This document shows, one piece after another, positions 25,677 to 34,584 of a DNA stretch of 64,000 nt. Every line of letters begins with the position of its first letter. Positions within the stretch are counted from its first letter, which is position 1. This stretch comes from Marinobacterium iners. GTDB taxonomy: Bacteria > Pseudomonadota > Gammaproteobacteria > Pseudomonadales > Balneatricaceae. Below the pieces are notes generated by a model, which saw nothing but the letters and a program-made list of their open reading frames with translations, was not told the origin of the DNA and did not search any database. The translations under genes were made by a program, and so were the position numbers. The DNA lies in NCBI RefSeq assembly GCF_017310015.1, contig NZ_CP022297.1, forward strand, positions 682,001-746,000, given 5' to 3'.

Positions 25677-27014
25677 TCATTTATTGTCGGCATCAACGGC
25701 TATTGCATCAAACCGATGTCGCAGGGTCCAGAGCATCAGCAGTGATGGCAGCACCATCAGGGCCGTGACGATAAAGAACCGCTCCCAGCTCCCCAGCCAG
25801 TCAACGCTGTAGCCACTGAGGCCGGCCAGCGTGGTCCGGCTGAGGTTGCCCAACGAGGCCAGCAGTGCATACTGGGTCGCACTGAAGGCGCGACCGGTCA
25901 GCAGCGTAAGAAATGAGACAAACGCCACGGTCGAAAATGCTGTGGTGAAGTTATCCACAATCAGGGTCAGGACCAGCAGCCACTCGACCGGGCCGACGGC
26001 AGCGATCACCGCAAACATCAGATTGCTGGACGCCATCGCAACACCGCCCAGCAACAAGCCACGCACAACACCAAAACGGGTGTTAAAGGCACTGCCGAGC
26101 AGGGTAAAGCTCACGGTTACAAACCAGCCGAACATCTTGGTATATTCGCCGATCTGCTCATTACTGAACCCCACCTCTTTGTAGAACACAATCGACATCC
26201 GACCAAGAAAAGCCTCGCCCACTTTGAACAGGAAGATGAACAGCATCAGCATGAGTGCGACCTTGATACCATTCTTGCGGAAGAACTCGGCGAACGGTTC
26301 CACCACGGTGACCATCAGCCAGGCAACGATTTTCGAGCTGTGCAGCTCTTGCTGGTAGCGTCGATCAGCCTGCTCCTGCAACAGGTCACGTGAGGTGACC
26401 GGCTCCCGTACGATCAGGGTAAACAGCATTAATAGAAGAATGATGCCGGCCATCAGCAAGTAGACCCCGTTCCATCCGATGCGATCAGCCTGAACAAAGG
26501 CCAGGTAGCCCGGCCATGAGTAACCGGTCCACCAGCCAATAATGGCCATTGCGGCGGCTGGGGGCAGCTTTTCTTTCTCATGACGAGCAAATTGGTCTAT
26601 TCGAAAGGCATCGATGGCTACATCCTGTGTGGCGGAGCTGGCGGCAATACCCAATGCCAAAGCCCCTGCCAGAACCAGATTGGAGGCTGGGTCCACGGTA
26701 GAAATCAGCAAAACGAACAGCAACATCAGTATCTGGGTAGTGAAAATCCAGCTGCGCCTTTGTCCCAGGCGGCCGACCAGTGGCAGCTTTACTCGGTCTA
26801 CGAGTGGTGCCCAGAGAAAATTGATCGCATACACGGTGGCTACGGTTCCCAGCAGGCCAATGTCAGCACGGCTGGTGCCAGCGTCGGCAAGCCAGCCACT
26901 GAGGCTGCTGCCAATCAGCACAAAGGGAAAACCGCTGGAGCATCCCATCAGAAAGATCCATAGCAGGCGGATATCACGGTATCGGGAGAAGGTTTCTTTC
27001 CATGAGTGCGGCAT
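25677..27014 (-). CDS. ampG: AmpG-family muropeptide MFS permease
   Basis: A 445-residue major facilitator with about 12 membrane helices. 'IRLLWIFLMGCSSGFPFVLIGSSLSGWLADAG' at the N-terminus and 'SATQDVAIDAFRI' (helix 4-5 region, functionally conserved in AmpG) identify it. AmpG imports GlcNAc-anhydroMurNAc peptides for wall recycling and, where ampC/ampR exist, for beta-lactamase induction. The start chosen is ATG 27014 (MPHSWKETF); the upstream extension is low-complexity and lacks homology character. Confidence 0.93.
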   Translation of the reverse strand: MPHSWKETFSRYRDIRLLWIFLMGCSSGFPFVLIGSSLSGWLADAGTSRADIGLLGTVATVYAINFLWAPLVDRVKLPLVGRLGQRRSWIFTTQILMLLFVLLISTVDPASNLVLAGALALGIAASSATQDVAIDAFRIDQFARHEKEKLPPAAAMAIIGWWTGYSWPGYLAFVQADRIGWNGVYLLMAGIILLLMLFTLIVREPVTSRDLLQEQADRRYQQELHSSKIVAWLMVTVVEPFAEFFRKNGIKVALMLMLFIFLFKVGEAFLGRMSIVFYKEVGFSNEQIGEYTKMFGWFVTVSFTLLGSAFNTRFGVVRGLLLGGVAMASSNLMFAVIAAVGPVEWLLVLTLIVDNFTTAFSTVAFVSFLTLLTGRAFSATQYALLASLGNLSRTTLAGLSGYSVDWLGSWERFFIVTALMVLPSLLMLWTLRHRFDAIAVDADNK

Positions 27015-27097
27015 ATTAGATGCGGGTCCGGCTAATTCAGAAAGGCCCGAGTATAGCGGAAAGTGGTTGGTGCAACAGCGAAAGGCGGGTGCTGCAG

Positions 27098-27115
27098 GCC
27101 GGCGCGAACGCCGGC
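27098..27115 (-). repeat. GC-rich hairpin between the SDR gene and ampG
   Basis: GCCGGCG pairs with CGCCGGC around CGAA, inside a larger imperfect GC-rich palindrome downstream of the SDR gene. No T tract follows on the minus strand, so it may attenuate rather than terminate. Confidence 0.4.
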
Positions 27116-27130
27116 GCTGCATCAGGGGAA

Positions 27131-27892
27131 CTAGATGCGCAGTGCACCGTCAATTTCCAGACAGCGACCATTCACATAGTCGTTCTCAAGAATAAAAGTG
27201 ACGGTTTTGGCGATCTCTTCCGGTTTGCCCAAGCGCTTGGCCGGGATGCCGGATGCGATCTTTTCCAGTGCTTCCGGCTTCATGCTCATTACCATTTCGG
27301 TACCGATATAGCCCGGTGCAATGGAGGCTGCACGGATGCCGTAGCGTGCCAGTTCCTTGGCCCAAGTGACAGCCATGGCCTCGACGCCAGCCTTGGTGGC
27401 GGTGTAGTTGGTCTGGCCCATGTTGCCGGAGCGTGAAACGGAAGAGATGTTGATAATGCAGCCTTCACAGCCCAGCTCAATCATCTTGGCGGCGGCTTCA
27501 CGCGCGCAGAGGAAAGTACCGGTCAGATTGACGGCGATAACCTGATTCCACTGCTCCATCGACATTTTGCCGACCACCTGACCATCCTTGGCTTTGATGA
27601 ACAGGCCATCACGGGTGATGCCGGCATTGTTGACCAGGCCGTTGATGCTGCTGAAATCACGCACGATATCGGTAAACAGTTTTTCAACATCGGCTTCTTC
27701 GGCCACGTTGGCAGTGTAGGTGCGTGCTTCGACGCCCATTTCCATGCACAGGCCAGCGGTCTGGTCCAGGTCATCCTGATTCAGGTCTACCAGTGCCAGC
27801 TTGGCACCCTTGCCAGCCAATTCAAGCGCCATGGCGCGGCCCAGACCGCGGCCTCCACCGGTTACAACGATCACTTTATCTTTGAGTTCCAT
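27131..27892 (-). CDS. FabG-like short-chain dehydrogenase/reductase
   Basis: A 253-residue classical SDR: cofactor motif 'VTGGGRGLGRAMALEL', 'NNAGITRDGLF', catalytic Ser in 'INISSVSRSGN' and the Tyr-x3-Lys in 'YTATKAGVEAM', with 'PGYIGTEMV' after it. It most resembles 3-oxoacyl-ACP (or acetoacetyl-CoA) reductases. The true substrate cannot be read from sequence, and since it lies outside a fab cluster it is unlikely to be the main FabG. A TGC-rich dyad lies about 50 bases upstream. Confidence 0.85.
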   Translation of the reverse strand: MELKDKVIVVTGGGRGLGRAMALELAGKGAKLALVDLNQDDLDQTAGLCMEMGVEARTYTANVAEEADVEKLFTDIVRDFSSINGLVNNAGITRDGLFIKAKDGQVVGKMSMEQWNQVIAVNLTGTFLCAREAAAKMIELGCEGCIINISSVSRSGNMGQTNYTATKAGVEAMAVTWAKELARYGIRAASIAPGYIGTEMVMSMKPEALEKIASGIPAKRLGKPEEIAKTVTFILENDYVNGRCLEIDGALRI

Positions 27893-27943
27893 CGGGAATC
27901 CCCTCTAATCAAATGGTAGTTTCTTATTGTGCGCCGCAACATA

Positions 27944-27954
27944 TTGCAGTGCAA
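27944..27954. promoter_or_regulatory. TGC-rich dyad upstream of the SDR gene
   Basis: TTGCAGTGCAA is a perfect 5-bp inverted repeat around a central G. On the coding strand of the SDR it reads within a TTGTTGCACTGCAATA context. Such TGC-rich palindromes resemble PhaR operators of polyhydroxyalkanoate genes, but that link is inference. The rest of the 297-base gap (27893-28189) is AT-rich and otherwise unremarkable. Confidence 0.35.
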
Positions 27955-28189
27955 CAATTTAATTTGCATCGTCTAAAAAGTCTATATCTGTCGCAAAAAA
28001 GTCATGAAATGTACTAATAATGGAGGGTTTTGGTGTCTAATGGATAAGAGGGGTGAAAGCTTAACTTTTTGTAAAATAAGGGTTTTCTCTTATATGGGCG
28101 GAGTGGTTACGGCAGCATGACTTTGGGTCGGAACTGAGCGATCATGTGACTGTCCGATTGTTATATCCAGCTTGCCTTGCAGGAGTCAC

Positions 28190-28663
28190 ATGCGCGTTCT
28201 CTTTCTGTTGTTCATCATCATTCCAATCATTGAAATCACCGTCCTGATTCAAGTGGGACAGGCAATAGGCGCTTGGTACACCGTCGGACTGGTACTGTTG
28301 TCCGCTTTTATCGGTGTCAACATGCTGCGCCACCAGGGCCTGTCGACGCTGGCGCGCGCCCAGCAGCGCATGGATCAGGGTGAGGTGCCGGGGCAGGAAA
28401 TGGCTGAAGGCATACTGCTTGCAGTGGGTGGAGCACTATTGGTGACGCCTGGCTTTGTGACGGATGTGATCGGCTTCAGCTGCCTGATCCCGGCGGCACG
28501 ATGTGCCTTGATCAAACCCCTGATCGGGCGCTTTACCGTAGTGGCAGCCACTCACCGGAATCAGACCGAAGAAATGCACGTGTACACGGCAGATCCGGAT
28601 GACTACAGAACGGTAGAAGAGCGTGACCCGATTGAAGGTGAAATCACCCATCGAGATCGATAA
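28190..28663 (+). CDS. fxsA: FxsA family membrane protein
   Basis: A 157-residue FxsA (suppressor of F exclusion of phage T7) protein. The N-terminal 'LFLLFIIIPIIEITVLIQVG' and 'IGAWYTVGLVLLSAFIGVNMLRHQGLSTLARAQ' are the family hallmarks, with a third hydrophobic region near 'EGILLAVGGALLVTPGFVTDVIG'. ATG 28190 has AGGAG four bases upstream. It lies just upstream of groESL, a linkage found in several gammaproteobacteria, but groES has its own promoter. Confidence 0.9.
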   Translation: MRVLFLLFIIIPIIEITVLIQVGQAIGAWYTVGLVLLSAFIGVNMLRHQGLSTLARAQQRMDQGEVPGQEMAEGILLAVGGALLVTPGFVTDVIGFSCLIPAARCALIKPLIGRFTVVAATHRNQTEEMHVYTADPDDYRTVEERDPIEGEITHRDR

Positions 28664-28680
28664 AAAATCCTGTTCGGCCC

Positions 28681-28709
28681 CTTGAAAACACCCCCTGTCC
28701 CCCCCATTT
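28681..28709 (+). promoter_or_regulatory. Sigma-32 heat-shock promoter of groESL
   Basis: CTTGAAA (28681-28687) and CCCCATTT (28702-28709) are separated by 14 bases, matching the RpoH consensus almost exactly, 169 bases before groES. The leader also holds a CTGCAA / TTGCAG hairpin with an A-rich loop (around 28735-28755). Confidence 0.85.
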
Positions 28710-28877
28710 CCTGCTGCAGGATGGAGAGCTCTGCAGCTGCAAAAAAAAGTTGCAGTTCAGGCATTGAAAAGCCGGAAGGCTCCCCCCATTAACGTTGCAA
28801 CCTGAATTCGGATCGCGCATCGCGTCCGCATTAACAACAACATCGCATTGGATCCTAGATACCAGGAGAACAACCAG

Positions 28878-29171
28878 ATGAAAATTCGTCCACTTCACGA
28901 CCGTGTTGTAGTTCGCCGCAGCGAAGAAGAGACCACTACGGCTGGCGGTATTGTGCTGCCGGGCTCTGCAGCCGAGAAGCCCAACCGTGGCGAAGTCGTG
29001 GCAGTAGGTCCGGGCCGGACTCTCAATAACGGTGAGATTCAGGCGCCTTCCGTAAAAGTGGGTGACAAGATCCTCTTCGGTCAGTATGCCGGCTCCAACA
29101 CCGTCAAAGTCGATGGTGATGAACTGCTGATCATGCAGGAAGGTGAGATCTACGGCGTCCTGGAAGACTGA
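28878..29171 (+). CDS. groES: GroES co-chaperonin
   Basis: A 97-residue Hsp10 with 'KIRPLHDRVVVRR', the mobile loop 'EEETTTAGGIVLPGSAAEKP' that binds GroEL, and the roof segment 'GPGRTLNNGE'. It caps the GroEL ring during folding. The start at 28878 follows CAGGAGAA. An in-frame upstream extension exists but is not conserved. Confidence 0.98.
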   Translation: MKIRPLHDRVVVRRSEEETTTAGGIVLPGSAAEKPNRGEVVAVGPGRTLNNGEIQAPSVKVGDKILFGQYAGSNTVKVDGDELLIMQEGEIYGVLED

Positions 29172-29239
29172 AAGCTCAGCTTCGCGTCGCTCAAATCGTC
29201 AACTTATTAACTCGATACTGAATACAGGACTAGTGAACA

Positions 29240-30886
29240 ATGGCTGCTAAAGACGTACGTTTTGGTGATGATGCCCGTCAGCGCATGCTCAAGGGCGTGA
29301 ACATCCTGGCTGATGCAGTAAAGGCAACTCTGGGCCCGAAAGGCCGTAACGTGGTACTGGACAAGTCCTTCGGTGCACCGACCGTGACCAAGGATGGCGT
29401 ATCCGTTGCCAAAGAGATCGAACTGAAAGACAAGTTCGAGAACATGGGTGCACAGATGGTCAAGGAAGTCGCTTCCAAGGCCAACGATGTGGCCGGTGAC
29501 GGTACTACCACTGCAACCGTTCTGGCTCAGGCGATCGTGAACGAAGGCCTGAAGTCCGTTGCCGCTGGCATGAACCCGATGGACCTGAAGCGCGGTATCG
29601 ACAAGGCAGCTAAGGCGGTTGTAGAACAGCTGGCAGCCATGTCTGTACCTTGCGAAGACTCCAAGGCGATTGCGCAGGTGGGCACCATCTCCGCCAACTC
29701 TGATCCGGAAATCGGTCGCATTATCGCTGAAGCGATGGAGCGTGTAGGCAAGGACGGTGTCATCACTGTTGAAGAAGGATCCGGCTTCGATAACGAACTG
29801 GATGTGGTTGAAGGTATGCAGTTCGATCGTGGCTACCTGTCTCCGTATTTCATCAACAACCAAGAGAACATGTCAGCTGAGCTGGAAGACCCGTTCATCC
29901 TGCTGGTAGACAAGAAAATCTCTAATATTCGTGAACTGCTGCCAACACTTGAGCAGGTTGCAAAGTCTTCCCGTCCGCTGCTGATCGTAGCTGAAGATGT
30001 TGAGGGTGAAGCACTGGCGACGCTGGTAGTTAACACTATGCGTGGCATCGTCAAGGTATGTGCCGTCAAGGCGCCTGGATTTGGTGATCGTCGCAAGGCG
30101 ATGCTGCAGGATATCGCCGTGATCAGCGGTGGTCAGGTAATCTCTGAAGAGATCGGCCTGAGCCTGGAAACGGTGACTCTTGAACAGTTGGGTACTGCCA
30201 AGCGCATCAATATCACCAAGGAAAACACGGTGATTGTCGATGGCTCCGGTACCAAGGCTGATATTGAGACACGTGTACAGCAGATCCGTACCCAGATCGA
30301 AGAAACCACTTCTGACTACGATCGTGAAAAGCTGCAGGAGCGCGTTGCCAAGCTGGCAGGCGGTGTGGCCGTAATCAAGGTGGGTGCTGCCACCGAAGTG
30401 GAAATGAAAGAGAAGAAAGCCCGCGTTGACGATGCTCTGCACGCAACCCGTGCTGCCGTTGAAGAAGGCGTGGTACCGGGTGGTGGTGTTGCCCTGATCC
30501 GTGCGCTGAGCAAGGTGGAAGGCCTGCAAGGCGACAACCATGATCAGACCATCGGTATCCAGCTGGCACTGCGTGCCATGGAAGCACCGCTGCGTCAGAT
30601 CGTGGGCAACGCCGGTGGCGAAGGCTCTGTCGTAGTCGACAAGGTACGTGCTGGTGAAGGAGCCTTCGGCTTCAACGCGGGTACCGAAGAGTACGGCGAT
30701 ATGATGGAAATGGGTATTATCGACCCGGCCAAGGTGACTCGTTCTGCGCTGCAGGCGGCTGCCTCTATCGCTGGCCTGATGATCACCACTGAAGCAATGG
30801 TTGCCGACCACCCGGAAGAGAATGCCGGTGGCATGCCGGATATGGGCGGCATGGGCGGAATGGGTGGTATGGGCGGCATGATGTGA
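29240..30886 (+). CDS. groEL: GroEL chaperonin
   Basis: A 548-residue Hsp60: ATP site 'TLGPKGRNVVLDKSFGAPTVTKDGV' and 'GDGTTTATVLA', the signature 'AAVEEGVVPGGGVALIRA' and a C-terminal (GGM)n tail. With GroES it refolds non-native proteins in its central cavity. It is cotranscribed with groES, 68 bases upstream, from the sigma-32 promoter. A strong terminator follows at 30918. Confidence 0.99.
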   Translation: MAAKDVRFGDDARQRMLKGVNILADAVKATLGPKGRNVVLDKSFGAPTVTKDGVSVAKEIELKDKFENMGAQMVKEVASKANDVAGDGTTTATVLAQAIVNEGLKSVAAGMNPMDLKRGIDKAAKAVVEQLAAMSVPCEDSKAIAQVGTISANSDPEIGRIIAEAMERVGKDGVITVEEGSGFDNELDVVEGMQFDRGYLSPYFINNQENMSAELEDPFILLVDKKISNIRELLPTLEQVAKSSRPLLIVAEDVEGEALATLVVNTMRGIVKVCAVKAPGFGDRRKAMLQDIAVISGGQVISEEIGLSLETVTLEQLGTAKRINITKENTVIVDGSGTKADIETRVQQIRTQIEETTSDYDREKLQERVAKLAGGVAVIKVGAATEVEMKEKKARVDDALHATRAAVEEGVVPGGGVALIRALSKVEGLQGDNHDQTIGIQLALRAMEAPLRQIVGNAGGEGSVVVDKVRAGEGAFGFNAGTEEYGDMMEMGIIDPAKVTRSALQAAASIAGLMITTEAMVADHPEENAGGMPDMGGMGGMGGMGGMM

Positions 30887-30917
30887 TTCAGCCTCCCTCA
30901 CGCCTTTAATGGCCCTG

Positions 30918-30943
30918 AAAGCCCCGCATACGCGGGGCTTTTT
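30918..30943 (+). terminator. Intrinsic terminator of groESL
   Basis: AAAGCCCCGC / GCGGGGCTTT, a 10-bp stem with loop ATAC and a following T run. Confidence 0.9.
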
Positions 30944-31002
30944 CGTTCCCGGCAAACCTGCTAGGGTTGAGCGCTTAACGCCGACAGAGAAATTGAAACA
31001 TC

Positions 31003-31878
31003 ATGAGTGAACGCAAGGAGCCAGGCTTGGACACGGCCGGGTTGGAATCGATCGCGGCCGAGCCGGTGTCCCGCTCTTCTTCCAGTGTCGCTCCTGAGCG
31101 TGCAGCGGCTGCGCCCGCTCCTGCCGGAGCGGGGCGGGGCGGCAGCCTTCTGATAACGTTGATCCTGCTGCTGTTGGTGGCCGGGGTTGGTTACCTGGGT
31201 TTCATACTTACGGAACAGCAGGGGCGTTTGCAGCAGCTGGAACAGGATTTGACTCAGGCACAGCAGCGGGTAGAGGTGCTGGAGGAGATGCTGGAGGTTA
31301 CGTCTGACAGCGCAGCTCAATCCGGTCAGACGCTGCAGCAGCGGCTGGAAGACCTGAGTGGGCGTGTGAACGAGCGAGTGACCCATGTTGATTCTGAAAT
31401 TGCCAAGCTGTGGACCATTGCCTATCAGCGTAACAAGCCTCAGCTGGATGCGCATGCCGAACAGTTGAAAACACTTGAAGGTTCTCTGGCTGACTTGGGC
31501 AGCAGTCTGAAATCGGTTCGCCAGCAGGCAGCTCAGGCAGGCAAGGCGCTTGAAGAGGCCAGTGCTGCCAAATCTGCTGTCAGCAGCTCGCAGCAACGGC
31601 TGGATGCTCGGCTTAAGGGGCTGGAACAACAGCTGGCCACTCTGGAGCAGGGCCTGAAAGTGGAAAGTGAAGGTCGGCTCAAGGTACAACAGCAGCTGAC
31701 TCAGCAATTGACCGGCCTGCAAGACGGGCAGGGTGGCAGCGCCGAGCTGGCGCAGCGGATCCGCCAGAATGAGCAGGCGATCAGCGCCATTGATGGAACC
31801 CGACGTCAAATCAATCAGGACCTGTTGCGTATTCGGCAGCAGTTGAACAATCTGCAACTCAAAGTGGAGCAGCAGTAG
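31003..31878 (+). CDS. Membrane-anchored coiled-coil protein of unknown function
   Basis: A 291-residue bitopic protein: an Ala/Pro/Gly-rich cytoplasmic N-terminus (1-46), one membrane helix ('LLITLILLLLVAGVGYLGFIL'), then over 200 residues of Gln- and Glu-rich heptad sequence predicted as coiled coil in the periplasm. I recognise no family domain. The layout recalls envelope scaffold or division-linked proteins, but no function is assigned. The next gene (GST) starts two bases after its stop, so they are cotranscribed. Confidence 0.75.
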   Translation: MSERKEPGLDTAGLESIAAEPVSRSSSSVAPERAAAAPAPAGAGRGGSLLITLILLLLVAGVGYLGFILTEQQGRLQQLEQDLTQAQQRVEVLEEMLEVTSDSAAQSGQTLQQRLEDLSGRVNERVTHVDSEIAKLWTIAYQRNKPQLDAHAEQLKTLEGSLADLGSSLKSVRQQAAQAGKALEEASAAKSAVSSSQQRLDARLKGLEQQLATLEQGLKVESEGRLKVQQQLTQQLTGLQDGQGGSAELAQRIRQNEQAISAIDGTRRQINQDLLRIRQQLNNLQLKVEQQ

Positions 31879-31879
31879 C

Positions 31880-32494
31880 ATGATCAAAGTATATGGCAGT
31901 GTGTTTTCCCGTGCCGGCATGGTGATGCTGGCACTTGAAGAGCTGGGGCTGGAGTACGAAGCGGTGGATATGCTGCCGCGCAGTGAGCAGACTCAATCCA
32001 GCGAGTATCGGGCGCTTAACCCCACCGGAAAAATTCCCACGCTGGTCGATGGTGATCTGGTGCTGTTCGAAACGCAGGCGATTCTGTTCTATCTGGCGCG
32101 CAAGTACGGCAACGGTCGTCTTTGGGGTACTACTCCGGAAGAGGAAGCTGATATCCTGCGTTGGTCACTTTTTGTCAGTAACCAGATGGAAGTGCCGGCA
32201 CTGGATATATTGATCCAGTTCAAGTTCAACAAGGACAATCCCGATCAGGCTGTGATTGAGCGCGCCAGTGAAGAGCTGAATCGGTTTTTGCCGACGCTGG
32301 AGCAGCAGTTACAGGGACGTGAATGGATTAGTGGTGATCATCTTACCATTGCGGATATTCACGGTGCTATGGTGCTGAGCTGGCCCAAACTGGGCGGATT
32401 TGACTACAGTGCCTATCCTGAGGTGCATCGCTGGATCAAGTCGATACTGTCGCATCCGGCGCAAAAGACACTGATGGCAAAAGCCGCCAAATAA
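31880..32494 (+). CDS. Glutathione S-transferase family protein
   Basis: A 204-residue GST: N-terminal thioredoxin-like domain with 'SVFSRAGMVMLALEELGLEYE' (catalytic-position Ser), the cis-Pro motif 'NPTGKIPTLVDGDLVLFET' and glutathione-binding 'ETQAILFYLARKYG', then a helical C-terminal domain with 'HLTIADIHGAMVLSWP'. The substrate is unknown. It follows the coiled-coil gene without a gap. Confidence 0.88.
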   Translation: MIKVYGSVFSRAGMVMLALEELGLEYEAVDMLPRSEQTQSSEYRALNPTGKIPTLVDGDLVLFETQAILFYLARKYGNGRLWGTTPEEEADILRWSLFVSNQMEVPALDILIQFKFNKDNPDQAVIERASEELNRFLPTLEQQLQGREWISGDHLTIADIHGAMVLSWPKLGGFDYSAYPEVHRWIKSILSHPAQKTLMAKAAK

Positions 32495-32548
32495 CAGGAA
32501 GGTGAAGGCTGCTCGCGCTGTTGTTGGCAGCGTGTGCAGCCATACGAC

Positions 32549-33118
32549 ATGAATCTGAGAACATTTTTTGCGTTGCCGGTACCCGAGCGAATTGCACGGC
32601 CGCTGTCCGACTGTGCCGATACGCTCTGTGCCTATGATCGAGGCCTGGATGCCCACTGGGTCGACTCGGCCAACTATCATCTGACACTCTGTTTTACAGG
32701 TGAAGTGACACTGGATCAGGTTACCGAGTTGGAGCAGCTTTGCCGTGAGAGGCTTAAGCAGCAGGGAAGCTTTATGGTGCAACTGGATCGGTTGGCTTAT
32801 TACAAGGCCAATCCGCGTCTGGCCGTGCTGGCAGCGTTGACGAGCGAAAGCGAGCCATTGATGGCGCTGCACCGGCAGATGGTCGAGATCGCCAAGGAAG
32901 CTGGAATTCGGTATGATGAACGCGATTTCAAACCTCATATTACGCTGGCTCGTTTGCCGGCCAGTAACCGGTTCGAAGTGCCCGACTGCTGGCCACAACC
33001 GGGACTGACCACGCCGGCGGATTCAGTGGTGCTGTTTCAGAGCCGCCCGGGTGAGCGTGGCTCCATTTACACACCCCTGTTTGAGGTTCACCTGTCTGCC
33101 TGCAACCAGGCCCTATAA
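32549..33118 (+). CDS. thpR: ThpR, RNA 2',3'-cyclic phosphodiesterase (LigT)
   Basis: A 189-residue 2H phosphoesterase with the two HxTx motifs 'NYHLTLCFTG' (about 40-50) and 'KPHITLARLP' (about 128-137). It hydrolyses 2',3'-cyclic phosphate RNA ends and can ligate tRNA halves in vitro. The start used is ATG 32549 (MNLRTFFALPV), which fits the family N-terminus. Confidence 0.92.
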   Translation: MNLRTFFALPVPERIARPLSDCADTLCAYDRGLDAHWVDSANYHLTLCFTGEVTLDQVTELEQLCRERLKQQGSFMVQLDRLAYYKANPRLAVLAALTSESEPLMALHRQMVEIAKEAGIRYDERDFKPHITLARLPASNRFEVPDCWPQPGLTTPADSVVLFQSRPGERGSIYTPLFEVHLSACNQAL

Positions 33119-33140
33119 CTACTCAGATTACACAGACTCT

Positions 33141-34502
33141 ATGCGAACACCTGAACTGCTGTCCCCAGCCGGGACACTGAAAAACATGAAGTATGCATTT
33201 GCCTACGGGGCCGATGCGGTTTATGCGGGCCAGCCCCGCTACAGCCTGCGGGTGCGTAACAACGATTTTACGCACGACAATCTGGCCGAAGGGATTCGTA
33301 TTGCGCATGAAATGGGCAAGAAATTCTTTGTTGCCAGCAACATCATGCCGCACAACTCCAAGCTCAAGACCTACATGAAGGACCTGGACCCGGTCATTGC
33401 GATGGGGCCGGATGCCCTGATCATGTCCGACCCCGGTCTGATCATGATGGTGAAGGACAAGTACCCGGATCTGCCGATCCATCTGTCAGTTCAGTCCAAT
33501 ACAATGAACTGGGCTTCGGTGAAGTTCTGGCATCGGGCCGGCATCGAGCGCATCATCCTGTCGCGTGAGCTGTCACTGGACGAGGTTGCCGAGATCCGTC
33601 AGCAGTGTCCCGAGATGGAGCTGGAAGTGTTCGTGCACGGCTCGCTCTGCATCGCCTACTCCGGTCGCTGTCTGCTGTCCGGCTACATCAATCACCGTGA
33701 CCCCAACCAGGGTACCTGTACCAACACCTGTCGTTGGAAGTACGACGCGCACGAAGCGAAGGAAGACGAATCCGGTGATGTGGTGCCGGTACAGTCCTTT
33801 GATCCCAACGCACGGGCTGACGAAACACAACCAGCACTGGGTGAGGGTAAGCCGACCGATCGCATCTTCCTGCTGCAGGAAGAGACTCGACCCGGCGAAT
33901 ACATGCCGGCGTTCGAGGATGAGCACGGTACCTACATCATGAACTCCAAGGATCTGCGTGCCATCCAGCATGTACACAAGCTGGCCGAGATGGGCGTGGA
34001 CTCGCTCAAGATCGAAGGTCGGACCAAGTCGCATTACTATGTGGCGCGTACGGCCCAGGCCTACCGCAAGGCGATCGATGATGCTGTAGCAGGCAAGCCG
34101 TTCGACATGAGCCTGATGGATACGCTGGAAAACCTGGCCAATCGTGGCTATACCGAAGGCTTCTATCGTCGTCATGTGCATGACGAGTACCAGAACTATG
34201 AAACCGGCAACTCCGTTGGCGTGCATCAGCAGTTTGTGGGCGAGATCATCGGCCATGATGCCCAAACCGGCTTCATTGAAGTGGATGTTAAAAACCACTT
34301 CAAGAAGGGCGACACTCTGGAGCTGATGACCCCGGCCGGCAACAAGCGCTTTGTGTTGCAGGAGATGCTGGACAAGAAAGGTCAGGCGGCAGAGGTGGCA
34401 CCGGGTTCCGGCCATCGCATGCGTATTCCGGTTGATTTCGATACCGATATGACCTATGCGCTGCTAATGCGTGACCTGCCCAACGCGCCAGCGCGTGGCT
34501 GA
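33141..34502 (+). CDS. trhP: TrhP (YegQ), U32-family tRNA hydroxylation protein
   Basis: A 453-residue U32 protein, the same length as E. coli YegQ/TrhP. N-terminal 'PELLSPAGTLKNMKYAFAYGADAVY' and the U32 signature 'EVFVHGSLCIAYSGRCLLSGY', followed by a Cys-rich 'GTCTNTCRW', place it in the TrhP branch. TrhP is needed for prephenate-dependent hydroxylation of uridine-34 to ho5U (established in E. coli). ATG 33141 was chosen; an upstream extension overlaps thpR and is not conserved. Confidence 0.93.
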   Translation: MRTPELLSPAGTLKNMKYAFAYGADAVYAGQPRYSLRVRNNDFTHDNLAEGIRIAHEMGKKFFVASNIMPHNSKLKTYMKDLDPVIAMGPDALIMSDPGLIMMVKDKYPDLPIHLSVQSNTMNWASVKFWHRAGIERIILSRELSLDEVAEIRQQCPEMELEVFVHGSLCIAYSGRCLLSGYINHRDPNQGTCTNTCRWKYDAHEAKEDESGDVVPVQSFDPNARADETQPALGEGKPTDRIFLLQEETRPGEYMPAFEDEHGTYIMNSKDLRAIQHVHKLAEMGVDSLKIEGRTKSHYYVARTAQAYRKAIDDAVAGKPFDMSLMDTLENLANRGYTEGFYRRHVHDEYQNYETGNSVGVHQQFVGEIIGHDAQTGFIEVDVKNHFKKGDTLELMTPAGNKRFVLQEMLDKKGQAAEVAPGSGHRMRIPVDFDTDMTYALLMRDLPNAPARG

Positions 34503-34528
34503 TACACACTGACTCGCACGCAATCCAG

Positions 34529-34555
34529 TGGGGAGCCAATGCTCCCCATTTTTTT
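34529..34555 (+). terminator. Intrinsic terminator after trhP
   Basis: TGGGGAGC / GCTCCCCA with loop CAAT, then seven T residues. Confidence 0.93.
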
Positions 34556-34584
34556 GAATAACCCTTGTTGGGCAGCTGGCCTGA

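Noticed and set aside
29873..30955. 360-codon open frame antisense to groEL
   Set aside because: It lies wholly opposite a highly conserved gene, has His/Gln/Leu-rich non-protein-like composition and no ribosome-binding site; an artefact of codon bias.
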